Notes: generated by a model from the letters alone, not told the origin. Positions 1-10,500 are shown, counted from the first letter of the stretch. The stretch: DNA of 31,616 nt from Larix sibirica (GCA_004151065.3 NWUY0300018624.1:8878-40493), one strand, 5' to 3'. Translations and numbers: made by a program.

Positions 1-92
1 ACACACGTTACAAGATCTCCCTCATATTATCATTTTTTACTTTTTATGAGATGTAGTGTTACACCACACATGTTACAAGATCTCCCTCATAC
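1..92. repeat. 26-bp direct repeat pair, 65 bp apart
   Basis: Positions 1-26 and 66-91 carry the same 26-base word (around ACAAGATCTCCCTCATA) with one mismatch. The first copy sits exactly at the window edge, so more units may lie to the left. The intervening 39 bases are AT-rich. It could be part of a minisatellite or of an LTR; the window does not show which. Confidence 0.7.
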
Positions 93-720
93 TCGACTGT
101 ACAGCACCTCTGGTCCGAACAAAACCCACTATAAAATCAGACTACTCCATTAAATTGTTGGATTAATAAAAACATATATATATAAATAATAAAAACAAAA
201 ATACAATATATAAAATATCTTTAAATAATTTCATCATCTTTAAAATATTCTCTCTTAAAATAAGAGTTTTCCACGACACAAACTACTAGTAAGGTCATTC
301 TCCTATGTTAAGCAAGAACAGTTGGGTAAGTAAAAGGGACTGAACGAAGCCACCCAATCCCATCAAAGAATTAGTCAGCCCACCAAATCGATAAAAGGGG
401 GCATTGACCAAAACAAAACAAAATAAAAAAGATTAACCTAAACCCTAAGTTAATATTAAAATTAGAGAAAATGAAAGGAGAAAAAAGGGCTTTTTTTACC
501 GTTTTAACCAATGGTAAAAAGGGGTTAGAGCCTCCCATCGCGGGAAAAACAAGGTAATTCAAAAAATTACCTCAAGTCACATTTTAAATTAAAAAAGAAA
601 ACCCCACCATAGAAAAATCCCACATTTTCCATTCTGAAATTCCCGACAGCAAAAACACAAAAATCAGTAAAATAGGTAAAAGAAAAATAAAAAAATGTTG
701 TGGTAAAACCCTAAGACCGG
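93..720. other. AT-rich intergenic stretch, no gene seen
   Basis: Very AT-rich and low-complexity, with many A-runs and no sustained reading frame. The only open frame (371-562, minus) has a composition that simply follows the A/T runs and shows no domain. I see no RNA gene or transposon coding signal. Confidence 0.5.
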
Positions 721-1977
721 AAGGAAAAAAAAACCACGTTATCTCCGCGTGAGAGGTTTCATTGAATGAATGCAGCTACACTGACAACACTTTGGACCCG
801 GAAATTTTTGCGTAAATCCCGGACAAGCGCCTCCCATAATATTTTCGCAGCTTCCCCAGCTCACGAGCTTTCATTTGGCCTTCGAATTGTGATTTTTCAT
901 GGACTGTGCTATTTTCTGTGATTTTTTGAAGCCATCTGTTCCGTGTGGAGTAGTGGACTCTGGTTTTCTTTATACAAAGGCTTTGCCGTGGCCATACAAC
1001 CTACCTGCAAATATAATCCATTAGTGTTATTTTTGGTAACTTCGTGAACGAATTAGCAAGCATTTTGACCTTTGAAAACCCTCGAGTCCGTACTCTTTCA
1101 TATCGACTTTTGACTGATTTTTTTTTTTTTAAAATAATTCGAATACTTGTTTCTGCAATCGAAGCATTACTCGTTTATTGTTTTTGCATCTCTGTTCTCG
1201 TTCGTACACTTTTTTTTTTCAATTTTTTATCCTCTCCATTTATTGTGGGGTTTTGTTTGTTAATTTGTCTTTTACAAATTCACAGTAATAATAGTTTTGT
1301 GCCCTTATAGTTGTCCCTTTTTGTCACTCAAGAAGTCGGTCTCAAGTGAATCCCATTTCAGGGTCTGGAATACCCATGCAAGCATTCAGTGCAGAAAGTG
1401 AACCCCTAGCATTCTCCCAATAGTTCGAACAGTGGCTTTATTCCTGTTCCATTTTGACCAAGTTTGTGTACATAGAGCGTGTTTATAGAACTTCTCTGCC
1501 TTTTTTGCTTGCTGAAAGTGAACCCTTAGCATTCTCCAATAGTTGGGTTTTTATTATTGTTCGAATAGTGGCTTTAATCCTGTTTCACTTTGACCCATGT
1601 TTGTGTACATATTGCGTGTTTATAGAGCTTCTCTGGCTGATTTGCTATCAGATTAGAGCCATGTGCATTGAGAGCAGTAGATGGTAGGTTTTTTCCAATG
1701 AGTTTTGCACTAGAAAATAATTTTTGCAGTGCATAGGTTCTTTTTGTAATTTCTCATTCTGGCCCATGTGTTGTTGCTCATAGGTATGTCGACACAGTGA
1801 GGAATTAGTACTTTTTCCACTAGTTTTTTTCATTTCCTGGTCCCATTCTATCCAGTGCTTGATTTGAACAAGCCAACAGTGTTTATAGGGAAATTTTGTT
1901 ATTTGCATATTATATATATTCTGGGGCAGACTGAGACATTTTCAAAGGGATCTCCACGAAGTTTGAAGGAAGTATAC
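721..1977 (+). other. Possible 5' region or 5' UTR of the GATA-like gene
   Basis: Between about 730 and 960 the sequence is richer in G and C than its surroundings and then turns T-rich, as plant promoters, 5' UTRs and introns do. Short open frames here (1044-1310, 1454-1687) are made mostly of Phe, Leu and Ile from T-runs and are not convincing proteins. A tandem duplication at 1391-1646 lies inside. Linking this stretch to the ATG at 1978 is inference from proximity. I could not identify a clear TATA box or transcription start. Confidence 0.25.
1391..1646. repeat. Two-unit imperfect tandem duplication (about 120 and 136 bp)
   Basis: Unit 1 (1391-1510) and unit 2 (1511-1646) start with the same word (GCWGAAAGTGAACCCYTAGC). 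They then share, in order, the CATTCTCC, GTGGCTTTA, TTTGTGTACAT and CGTGTTTATAGA blocks. Unit 2 has an extra T-rich insertion of about 17 bases after AATAGTTG. Point differences show the duplication is not recent. It lies upstream of the GATA-like start and has no coding signal. Confidence 0.85.
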
Positions 1978-2017
1978 ATGGGCAAGCAGGGCCCTTGCTG
2001 CCATTGTGGGATATCTA
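1978..2017 (+). CDS. Putative first coding exon of a GATA26/27-like zinc-finger factor (partial or pseudogene)
   Basis: From the ATG at 1978 the sequence reads MGKQGPCCHCGIS and then a partial codon before a GTGAGT donor at 2018. Plant GATA factors of the GATA26/27 type begin MGKQGPCYHCGV, so the match includes the start Met and the first Cys-x2-Cys pair of the zinc finger; this family knowledge is from memory. GATA factors are nuclear DNA-binding regulators. The next expected residues (a TPLWRNGP-like stretch and the second pair CNAC) are not intact nearby. After a possible acceptor ending at 2086, the sequence around 2096-2130 weakly resembles the second half of the finger but is out of frame with deletions. 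Either the true second exon lies elsewhere, as plant introns can be long, or this is a decayed copy. The match is short, so the call is tentative. Confidence 0.5.
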
Positions 2018-2086
2018 GTGAGTTTTCATCCTTTATCTTCTGGGTGGGTTTTTTAATCTCTTAATTTGTACATCCATTCGTTTCAG
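2018..2086 (+). other. Candidate short intron (GT...TTTCAG)
   Basis: The donor GTGAGT at 2018 and a T-rich tract ending TTTCAG at 2086 define a 69-nt intron with plant-like borders. Continuing the GATA-like frame from 2087 gives no recognisable zinc-finger residues and soon a stop, so the acceptor may not be the one used. Confidence 0.3.
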
Positions 2087-3204
2087 GGCACTTGGATGTT
2101 ATTGTTGGATGCAAGGAGATGGGTAGCATATGTTGTTGAAAGTTTTGCATGAAGTGAAACAAATAGAAATCTGAAATATAAGAAGTGTGGTGGACAAAGT
2201 TGAATTGAGGTAAATAATCCTTGAGGCAATTAATAGCTTTTGCCTATTCTCAAAGTTACTTAATTTTACATGTATAAGGGCATCTTTTGTGTGTATTGGA
2301 TAATGGCAGTGAGAACAATAATTATGTTACCCGAGTCTTGACAAATGTCCATTGACACCATTATTTCCAAATCGTTTAATACCAAACATTGAAAAGGAGG
2401 TAAGGATGCATAAAATATAAGTGCTTTGAAAATGTTTAAACACCAAATATGGCATATGGTCAAATTAAAGTGCAGAGCAGAAAGCGTTGCCACCTCGCCT
2501 TGCATTCTGTCACTATGGCCCATAGCTGGTGTTACATTGGCTCTGTGTGTTTTTGCTTTCTTGGGCAGATCAATGCCCAAAAGAGAAACACAATATTCTC
2601 TATTAACATAGGCCACAATCTGGACAGGATCAAAGTTTCAATACATGTAAAATGTCCTTATGCAGTATGAGGTAACACCATCTATGTTATCCACCAGAAA
2701 CTTGAAGTCTGCATTTGACAAATGAAACAGCTCACTGAAAGGGCCAAGTTTCCATACAGTTACCATTTCCCAGTGCAGTGGGAGATAAAATTGTTTGCAT
2801 TTGTCCACCTAAAACTGTACAGGTTGACAAGTTGCAATATCAGGTACAATAATTTTAAGATTTTTATTTCTTTGTGCTTGTAATTCCTCAATGCCCCTGT
2901 TGATATCCACGATAATCGTTGGTAGTCAATGCACATTTAAAAGTTCAAATGCCTTTACTTAGCCTTAATCCACTTTGCGAGTAGATGATAATAAACATGA
3001 CCTATTACATATTTACTATTTAGGCTTGTTCAAATTAGTTTCAGAAGAACAGGATTTTCTCTTTAAGCTTTCCTGTAGATTATCATTTAGGGGATTTCAA
3101 ACAATGCTTAACAAAATAGCCCAAGTGATGAATTGAAACTTTAAGTGACGCCATACTTACTACAAATCAAATACTCATGGCTTCTCAGTCTACAAATTAA
3201 ATAA
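2087..3204. other. Intron-like or intergenic stretch with a minus-strand open frame
   Basis: Most of this looks non-coding. On the minus strand an open frame at 2266-2616 continues upstream, past a single stop near 2636, to about 2800. It gives roughly 170 codons of mixed composition, which is longer than neighbouring chance frames. I do not recognise the protein; it may be an old pseudogene fragment or chance. No domain, signal peptide or membrane pattern stands out. Confidence 0.3.
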
Positions 3205-3690
3205 ATGACAGAATTTCCTGATATTCTTTTGTGTAGCTCCCCTGCATTTGCACACTTCCAAAGTCTGGCTTCTCTAAGAGAATTATATGATAGAAATCTT
3301 ATAAGACAAGAAATGTTTGGTTACATGCATAACTGTAACTTGAACCACTACAAAGCACTCAATCTCCACGTGATCTTAAAACCAGTGAATACTTGTGAGA
3401 TTTTTATGCATTGGAAACAACTAATACTGCACAGATGGACTAGGCTGAAACAAGCTTGGCAAGATGGATCATGTGAGATATCCAATTGTAACCAAGTAGA
3501 AATAGAAGATTCCAGTTCGTTGGGAGAGCATTGCAGTGGATGCCCTACAACCTATTTCATTGAGTTGTCCAGATGTAAGCAGAATATGCTGGAGTTGATG
3601 GATGCAGCAGATACAATTGTTCTAGGAGCATTTTTGCAAAATATATTTATTAGAAGAGAGAAAATTACGATAAATAATTGGCACAACTGA
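3205..3690 (+). CDS. Hypothetical 161-residue open reading frame
   Basis: The frame runs from an ATG at 3205 to a stop at 3688-3690. It has a balanced composition (Cys, His and Trp present, few low-complexity runs) and is the longest uninterrupted frame in the first 8 kb. I recognise no family, catalytic motif, signal peptide or membrane segment. It starts in AT-rich sequence without an obvious promoter. It could be an exon of the same locus as the GATA-like start, a decayed gene piece, or chance; the residues do not resemble the later part of GATA26-type proteins as I remember them. Confidence 0.2.
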   Translation: MTEFPDILLCSSPAFAHFQSLASLRELYDRNLIRQEMFGYMHNCNLNHYKALNLHVILKPVNTCEIFMHWKQLILHRWTRLKQAWQDGSCEISNCNQVEIEDSSSLGEHCSGCPTTYFIELSRCKQNMLELMDAADTIVLGAFLQNIFIRREKITINNWHN

Positions 3691-5144
3691 AAAATGCAAG
3701 GACGATCTGATACCAGGGATATTCCCCCCCCTCCTAGATACGAAATTTTCTTAGAAGCAATTGGATTGAGATCTCCTGCCAAGATACATCTTTCTGCATC
3801 TTTGCAATTTTCTTCTTCTTACTTTATCCTGTCATAATGTCTCAGCAAAAAATTATACTCCTTTTATGTAATTAGGTAACCATTTTCACCTTGTTTAATT
3901 CAATCAAATTTTAATATAAATATGCATACATTTCACTTTTTCCAAGCTCTGTGAATTGGAATGTTAAACTTTTAAACAACGGAAATCTTTTTCTCCATTC
4001 TTTCCTTGCTGGCAGTCCTTAGGAAACTTTCAATATGGTTTGGAAATGTTAAAATGACCTTATAACTATATGATCAGTACAAAGTAAAAGTTTAGGCTTT
4101 AACACATACAACGACTGCAGCTTGTCTTGTTATTTTTATAAGATAATCTTGTTAAAACTGTTTAATGAAACGAACGAGTGTAGGAGCTCCGTGATATTGG
4201 AAGGCCCTGATGGCATGTTCGCTTGGGGTGTTAAATTATGACATTTAATATGTCATAAAGCTGATCTTTTCTGCACAATTGATCATCTCTTGATTATTTA
4301 TGTGTGCTTGACATGACCCTATGGCTTTTTGAACGGAAGTTTTAATATAGTCTTTTGATTTTGTGAACTATGATGTTCAATAATTTTTTTTTTGTTGCTT
4401 TTCAATAACCATAACGTTGGTTTTTGAGTCCTTGACTATCTCTCTGCAGTTTGGAAGGTGTGTCCTACCATGAAGCCCTTTGTGCAATATCTATTGGTTG
4501 TAGCTGGTGTGTTGTCCATGTTGGCTTTCGATTTTTGCATTCAAGTTAATGCTTAACTCAAGCTGTCCTTGTTATGGTCGGCCAGATGTTCATGCATACA
4601 TTTTCTGGTTTGTCTAGTTCTTATCTATTACACTTCATCCACTGCAGTTGGGGGAATTGAATGTTTTAATGCTCAATTGGATTTCCATAACAGGCCTTGT
4701 CCTGTTGAAGATTATTTTTTCCTATGCAAGGCTTTTGTTTCTTGAAGGTGTATATCTTTTGTTTCTGTACTCTTGTACCATTATATAGCGTGGTGGTTTG
4801 CTAAGATTGTCTAGCTCAGTTGATTATTTTATGTGATTTTGAACATTAGTTGTACTGTCAAATCTAGTGGATTCTCTTAGGTCATGGCTACAATCCAAAC
4901 TTTCTTTTACTCCCGTGTTACACTTCTTTGGCTATTTTATGTCTTATTCTATTCATTTTTTCTATTAGCATTCTCATTTCTATTAATACATTAAATATGC
5001 AGACAACTAATTGTATATCTAACTTCATCTATTTGAAATTAGCAACAGGGTCCTTCCAGTACAATTTTTCATTTTTGTGAATAAGCTTGGGACTTCCTTT
5101 ATATTACAAGTGGTTAAAGATATTTACATACAAGGCAAGGGGAT
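3691..5144. other. Non-coding, T-rich intron-like stretch
   Basis: T-rich sequence without sustained frames and with several TTTTGCAG or CTCTCTGCAG-like acceptor motifs (for example before 4450). An 8-C run sits at 3724-3731. It resembles plant intron or 3' flank. I see no RNA gene or transposon. Confidence 0.4.
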
Positions 5145-7340
5145 TTGGGTGAGGTGTTTCAACCTGAAATCCTTGCATTGACTAGACAAACATCAGAAAA
5201 CTCACACCATCTCTACCCTAAGAGACCTAGGAAGTGGTCTTATTTGAGGAACAAAACGCCAAATACGGGTACATCTATTGCCTTGAGGTTGAGTCACCCA
5301 AAGACCAATGTCTACGAAGAAAAAAAGCAAGCATGAAGATGCTTTTGAGATGAAGGCTATCTGTCAAATTCAACTTGGACAATGTTTCAAGGAATTATAT
5401 ATTTGCAATGGATCATATGGTGGATCATAATGATTTGGATTCTCTCGACTAGCACTTGATAAACAAGCCCTAAGCTAGGACCACATACCTTAGAGATGTA
5501 AAGAACAACAGGCTTGATAATTATGTCAAAGAGGTGCATGTTTAAAGGGATATCCCAAAAGTGTATCTAAAAGTGTTAGCGTTTAAGCACAAATAAAGGC
5601 ACATAACCCTTAGATAGTCATGATGAGGACGATGGCCAAGTTTCTCCAATGACGACTTAAAGGGTAAGCATGTGATCAATAGTCTAGTAATATCTCCTAA
5701 AGCACGTTGGGCCTTTGGCTTTACTATTTTCTAGATGTCTAGAAAGTGACATATCTAATACCATAGCATAGAACTTGGCAAAAGTGTGCTTGATCATAAT
5801 AGTCATTAATTGTTTGGATCACAACTATCACATGACCTATTTTTTCCAAGCTCTAGGGAAACCCAAGGATGCTTCCCCACATTCGTGGATGGCATCCTTA
5901 GTAAACTTGTCAAGATAGACTAGTGCACCTCACCTAGGGGCATTTGAACTTGGCACTGATCAACATGAAACTAGCCAAATACCCAACGACATTTGCAATA
6001 ACTGATTGAGCTAACCCCTTGGGCTGATTGTCACATGACTTATAAATAGGATAAACAATTTATTGCAACCATGATGAAGGCAAACATGAGCAAACTACAT
6101 CATAATTGAAAAGATCAACAATTGGAAAAGCAAGTGCACACCATACTTGAGGAACTCAACTTTGAGTCCTTCACCATTTGCAACTTTGTCACAGTTACCG
6201 GATTCGGCCCTAGGCCTAACTACACCCGAATTGGATTCTTCAGAATTGGATTCTTGGATTCTTAATCGGATTCTTCCACCTTGTTTTGACTAATCTAAAG
6301 TTGTTTAGGTAGGATAATTAGGGTTAGTTATGGTTAGGGTTCTGAATCCCAGATTCCTAATTTTGGGATGAGTGCTGCATCCGTATTAGATTCTTCAGCC
6401 GATTCCGATCGCACCCACGGTTCGTGAAACCTTGAATTTTGTTGGTGCTCAACTTTTGGATAACTCCCTTAATATCCCTAGGGGTAAAGAAGTGACAACA
6501 GGTAGGAGGAGAGGAGCCAAGCACGAGAGATTAGTTTGAAACATCATACATGAGTTGGCATGGGGTCTAGGTTTGGGAGTATATTCTCTATTAGTTGTAG
6601 AGAGCTATCCATGACATGCATTTGATTTTGAGGATCAAATTGTCATGTTACCATGGTGAAACTGAATTATATCTCTAGCCATAATTGCTTTTGTCCCTTG
6701 TTCCTAGACGAAAGAAATGCCTATATAGTTTTATGCGCAATAAAAGAGCTTTGTTTTGAAATGCAATGGAGGGCAATTTAAGGGTCATATGTCATAAGAC
6801 ATGGGCCCAAACTAATGGAATGTCAGAGAACACACTCCCCAACATGTAGCCACACAATGCTTGGTAATACTAAAAAAAAAGACTGGGTAGACAATTGCAT
6901 GTATGCTACACAGACAAGACTAATAAATTCAAGGTTTAGGAGATATGAAGCAAATTTGAGAATAAAAATAACTACATGGTTACACTAAATTCACAAAGTA
7001 TGTTTGGCATTGGGCTTAAAGTACATACAAGATATTGTTATGTTTGTTATTTAAAAGGAAATGGGCAGTTGGTATTGCAAAGTCCATATTGTTGACAATA
7101 ATAACTTCTTTTATGATCTTTAATTGCAACAATCCAACTAAAGTTTTAATCTCTGAGCATAATCATTTATATGAAAATCAAATAAAAAATTAAATAATTC
7201 TCAAGTAATTGTTCACCCAAGACCTAAAATTGCATGTTTGGAATACTTGTTAAGACATTTTTTGCCCACAAAGTTCAAGCATAAGTAGTGCTAGATAGTA
7301 TGTTAGAGTGAGGGAAAATATATCTCACATATATTCATAT
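5145..7340. other. Unassigned stretch, possibly decayed repeat
   Basis: No frame over 65 codons and no domain I can name. Short phrases on the plus strand read as if once coding but are interrupted every 20-40 codons, as in ancient transposon remains. A cluster of GATTC words lies at 6200-6410. The stretch might include the 5' part of the hAT copy that follows, but I could not recognise a BED finger. Confidence 0.3.
6200..6410. repeat. GATTC-rich micro-repeat cluster
   Basis: The word GATTC recurs about eight times in roughly 210 bases, densest at 6231-6275, where ATTGGATTCTT-like units follow each other. A second group with ATTAGATTCTTCAG and CGATTCCGATC lies at 6385-6410. GATTC is otherwise not unusually frequent nearby. 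Confidence 0.55.
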
Positions 7341-7349
7341 GATACTAAT

Positions 7350-7540
7350 TTTCTCACAAGGGGCTTGCTAGGTCTATGAAAACGGGGTGTTGTTATTGCC
7401 CCCATGAGGGTTCAAGTCCTTCGAGCATCGTGTTTCCATTAAGTAATGTTTAATGCATTCTAGTAGTATTATTACCTAATAGACTTGATTGAAGGCAAAG
7501 ATTGGGTGGAGAATCCCAAGAAAAAAGAAAGAAAACTTGA
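7350..7540 (+). repeat. Possible tRNA-derived SINE head with A-rich tail
   Basis: The segment 7406-7422 can fold as a T-arm (GAGGG, loop TTCAAGT, CCTTC), and GGTTCAAGTCC matches the Pol III box B. Upstream, at about 7354-7375, is a poor box A-like stretch (CTTGCTAGGTCTATG). Roughly 100 bases downstream is an A-rich tract (AAGAAAAAAGAAAGAAAA region, 7519-7540). The acceptor ends do not pair, so it is not a working tRNA. No target-site duplication was found. Confidence 0.35.
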
Positions 7541-7979
7541 AAGACATAAAAAAAGAACTAAACCTTGTCAACTTCGAGGGCATGGTGACCTTTTATTGCC
7601 CTCAAGTGCATTAAAAGTTGTGAAAGAAGATTAGGTCACTTATTTGATTCCACATTTTGCAAGCCTACACATGCCATCATCAAACTTATATCAATTCTTT
7701 AGATTCTATACAACCCACAAGATCTTATTGGGACGATATGCAAGAAGTTACGAAGGCCCACATCATGGGCATTCATATTACCTAAGGATAGTCATTTCCC
7801 AAGACAAGGTCTTAAAGAGAAAAAAGTAGAGTGCATACTCCCATTAAGCTTTTTAACAACTCGAAACAAGGTGTAGAATGGCTTAATTAACACCGCAAAA
7901 GGCATGTGTGGTATATTTTGAGCTTGACCAACCCATTCTTCAATAGATGCATACAAATATTTATTTTCCCACAATTTTT

Positions 7980-8569
7980 GACTTCCATCCCGTCATCAAT
8001 TTCACGGTGTCATAAAAAGTGGGCTGATATTTTTGAAAGTAGTGAATGCTCTTGGAAAATACAAGGATGCATAATTTATAGTTGGCTTGAAGTCTTTGAA
8101 GTAACTGTGGATTATATCATGCAAATTATCATAGATAATGCACTTGTGTTCAAGGTCGTTGACATGATTGTGGAAACTAAATATTCACAAGTATCTTCTA
8201 CACCTTGTATTGTTTATTCTTTGCATTTAGCATGTAAATCTATTGCTTTAGAGGAGAGTTCATTAATGATGCACACCATATCTGCAACTTTTTACAAAAC
8301 CATACCCAGACCCTCACATCTTATAAACAATAAACAAATTTATTGTTGTTGAAGATTGCAAGTATTCTATTTGCTTCCTCATTCATCATGCATCATAGGT
8401 CGAGGGAGGTCAAAACCACTATTTCATCCGTGCTTATTTCAAATTTTTCGGCTTTCTAGAGAAGCGAGATGTAAATGTTGCAAGGAAGGTCAAGGAGATA
8501 ATGTTTGGATGATTGTTGCTGGGAGAAGTTAAATCTTACCATTAAGATCATGGCCCTATCATTTCTTTG
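7980..8569 (+). pseudogene. hAT-type transposase (DUF659-like) relic A, cut by assembly gap
   Basis: hAT transposases cut and paste DNA elements through an RNase H-like domain. In one frame at about 8018-8070 the sequence reads GLIFLKVVNALGKYKDA. A shift then leads to QIIIDNA (D near 8134) and STPCIVYSLHLACKSIA around 8197-8245. These are hallmarks of the DUF659 and hAT core (GPMFLKxVD..., VxQVITDNA, WTPCxxHSLNL). Upstream, 7989-8005 (PVINF) is the matching beginning in another frame. Frameshifts, stops and His-to-Tyr in the PCxxHSL motif show it is dead. From about 8240 the sequence parallels relic B after the N but is strongly diverged, so the two are different copies. The 5' end is not recognisable. 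Confidence 0.75.
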
Positions 8570-8570
8570 N
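8570..8570. other. Assembly gap (single N), contig join 1
   Basis: A lone N sits between hAT relic A, ending ...ATTTCTTTG, and the start of a block that recurs after the second N at 20344. Relic A before the N and relic B after it cover overlapping parts of the same transposase, so the N joins two paralogous copies. Confidence 0.9.
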
Positions 8571-9798
8571 GGAAGTCTTATTGATGATGCACGCCATATC
8601 CGCAGTTTTGTACAAAACCGTATCAATGCCTTCGCAATCTATAAAGAGTACACACATCTATCATTGTCGAAGATTGCACATATTCAATTTGCCTCCTCAT
8701 TCGTCATGTTTAAGAGGTTGAGGGAGGTCAAGACCGCTCTTGGTTCCATGGTGATTTTAGAGTTTTGGTCTTTTAGGAGAAAGTCAAACCAAACTTCTTC
8801 AAAAAAGGTCAAGGATACAGTGCTAGATGATTGTTGGTGGGAGAGGGTATATATTACCATTAAGATCATGGCCCTATCATTTCTTTGTTGCAATTTGCAG
8901 ATACAAACTAGCCCATATGAGGAGATGTTTATGTGGGGTGGGGGACCCCATGATTGGTTTAGTGAAGAAAATTATTTTTGAAAATGAGTGTCTTGAGCTT
9001 GGGATATCAACGTGACTCTTGTTCAACACCATATGTGATATTCTTGTGAATAAGTGGGAGAAGGATTGCACACCTTTGTATTGCTTGGCTCACTCCTTGA
9101 ATCCCAAGTTTTACAGTGTGGAGTGGCTCAATGCTGGGCCTACAAGAAGATTCTCTCCTCACATGGTCATAGAAATTTAGAGGGAATAAATATTGCACCA
9201 AGCAAGATATATTAGGATAGAGCCACCCTTGAAGAGGTGGAGGAGGGCTTTGTAGAGTTTTCCACTTGCATTAGGAGATTTGGAGGCTATGACATGATTA
9301 GAGATTGGGTGCTTGAGAAGCCCTAAGCTTGGTGGGCAACATGCACTATTTTACAATAGTTAACCATGCAACTCATCTCTTAGGTTACTTTATTCTCTTT
9401 TTTCGAGAGGAATTTGAGCACATACGAGAATGCGTAGACTTTAAATAAGAGTAGGCTTGAGCAGGTCAAATAAGAGACATTGATGTATTCGGATAGTGTC
9501 CTTCATATAGGGCAAGAGAAGAGTGGTTAAGGGGAAGGGCAACGACGTGGGATGTATTTCTTGATGGTATGGGTATCAACAACACTTTCGAGGTGGCATT
9601 GATCAACTCAATTTTTAATAATTGGTCCTATAGCTAGTCACTTGTTATGATGGTATTGGTGATCCTAATGAGTGGCCATTTGCAACACTAGTAGTTGTAG
9701 ATCTTGGGTTGGAGGGTCGAGAGGAGGAGCACAATGAAGGAAAGCATAATCGCAGTGGTGGTGATCTTAATGATATTGATTATGACTATGAGATGTAG
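8571..9798 (+). pseudogene. hAT-type transposase relic B (C-terminal half)
   Basis: The opening frame (from 8571) reads DDARHIRSFVQNR, KIAHIQFASSFVMFKRL and VKTALGSMV, typical of the plant DUF659 and hAT family. After a frameshift near 8900 it resumes with ENECLELG, CDILVNKWEKDCTPLYCLAH and SLNPKFYSVEWLNAG (to about 9145). Later come FGGYDMIRDW and FFERNLSTYENA near 9400, which corresponds to the C-terminal hAT dimerisation region (ERNWSTY in intact relatives). An acidic tail ends at a TAG at 9796-9798. In-frame stops are scattered throughout, so it is a pseudogene. The N-terminal half is missing at the N. A near-identical copy is at 20347-21574. Confidence 0.85.
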
Positions 9799-10249
9799 TA
9801 GCTATTAGTATCTACTATCACGTTTCAAGTTTTCAACTTTCATCTTATCTATGTAATACATTTTGATGACATTAAATGAGAAAACTGTAGAACTTTTGAC
9901 TCGTGAGTTTATGGTTTGATTATTTATATCAATATGCATGATCTATGGTTTTGGAATTTAATTTATAATTTTATTCTCATCTTTCTGATAATTTGATGTA
10001 GTTTTATTTTCTAAATGTTCACCACATTTCATTTCTATACTCTTTTTAAATTACACACTCAGACACACATATATACATATCCTACATATCTTGTTTTAGG
10101 GGGTCTATGTACCTCGTATCAGATATGCTTATCCTCGTGTCGTGTGACTTAGATTATGGTTGTTTCTCTTCCTACAATGGCCAACAATATTGCGGTCGAC
10201 TTGCTTGCATTGTTGCCATCGACTTGGCTATGATTGATGCATTGGGGGA
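9799..10249. other. AT-rich 3' flank of hAT relic B
   Basis: No frame. At 10095-10155 is a short run with GTATC, TCGTGTCGTGTGA and CTTAG words that could be the right terminal region of the hAT element, since related elements end in repeats of this kind. The matching left terminus was not found, so this stays a guess. Confidence 0.3.
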
Positions 10250-10500
10250 TTGACATTGACAAAAGGTGTCTACTCAACATTGACAAACTCTTGTGTTGAC
10301 AAGATTAGCTTCGTCAACGGGTCCAATGTTGACTTAATTGACGTCAACAAGATTGGTGCCAATAAGACTTCCGTCGACAAGCACTACATTAACCAAATTG
10401 CCATTTGTAGGTACTTTATTGAACCCTTCCTTCATTGATCCCCTATTAGTTGACCTTCCTTCATTGATCTCCCCTCTCATTGACCTTTTTGTGTTGACCT
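10250..10500. repeat. TTGAC/GTCAA motif cluster
   Basis: TTGAC occurs nine times on the plus strand (at 10250, 10256, 10280, 10296, 10329, 10338, 10450, 10480 and 10495), and GTCAA twice more (near 10313 and 10343). Four of the plus-strand copies are followed by C or T, which makes the plant W-box core. Roughly 0.5 copies would be expected by chance. It sits at the 3' tail of the second gypsy relic and is probably a degenerate tandem repeat. Confidence 0.75.

Noticed and set aside
1044-1310. 88-codon plus-strand frame as a small membrane protein
   Set aside because: Its hydrophobic run comes from T-rich DNA (Phe, Leu, Ile); no start context or homology is apparent.
7354-7435. Functional tRNA gene
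   Set aside because: Only the T-arm folds well; the acceptor ends do not pair and no proper anticodon arm forms.
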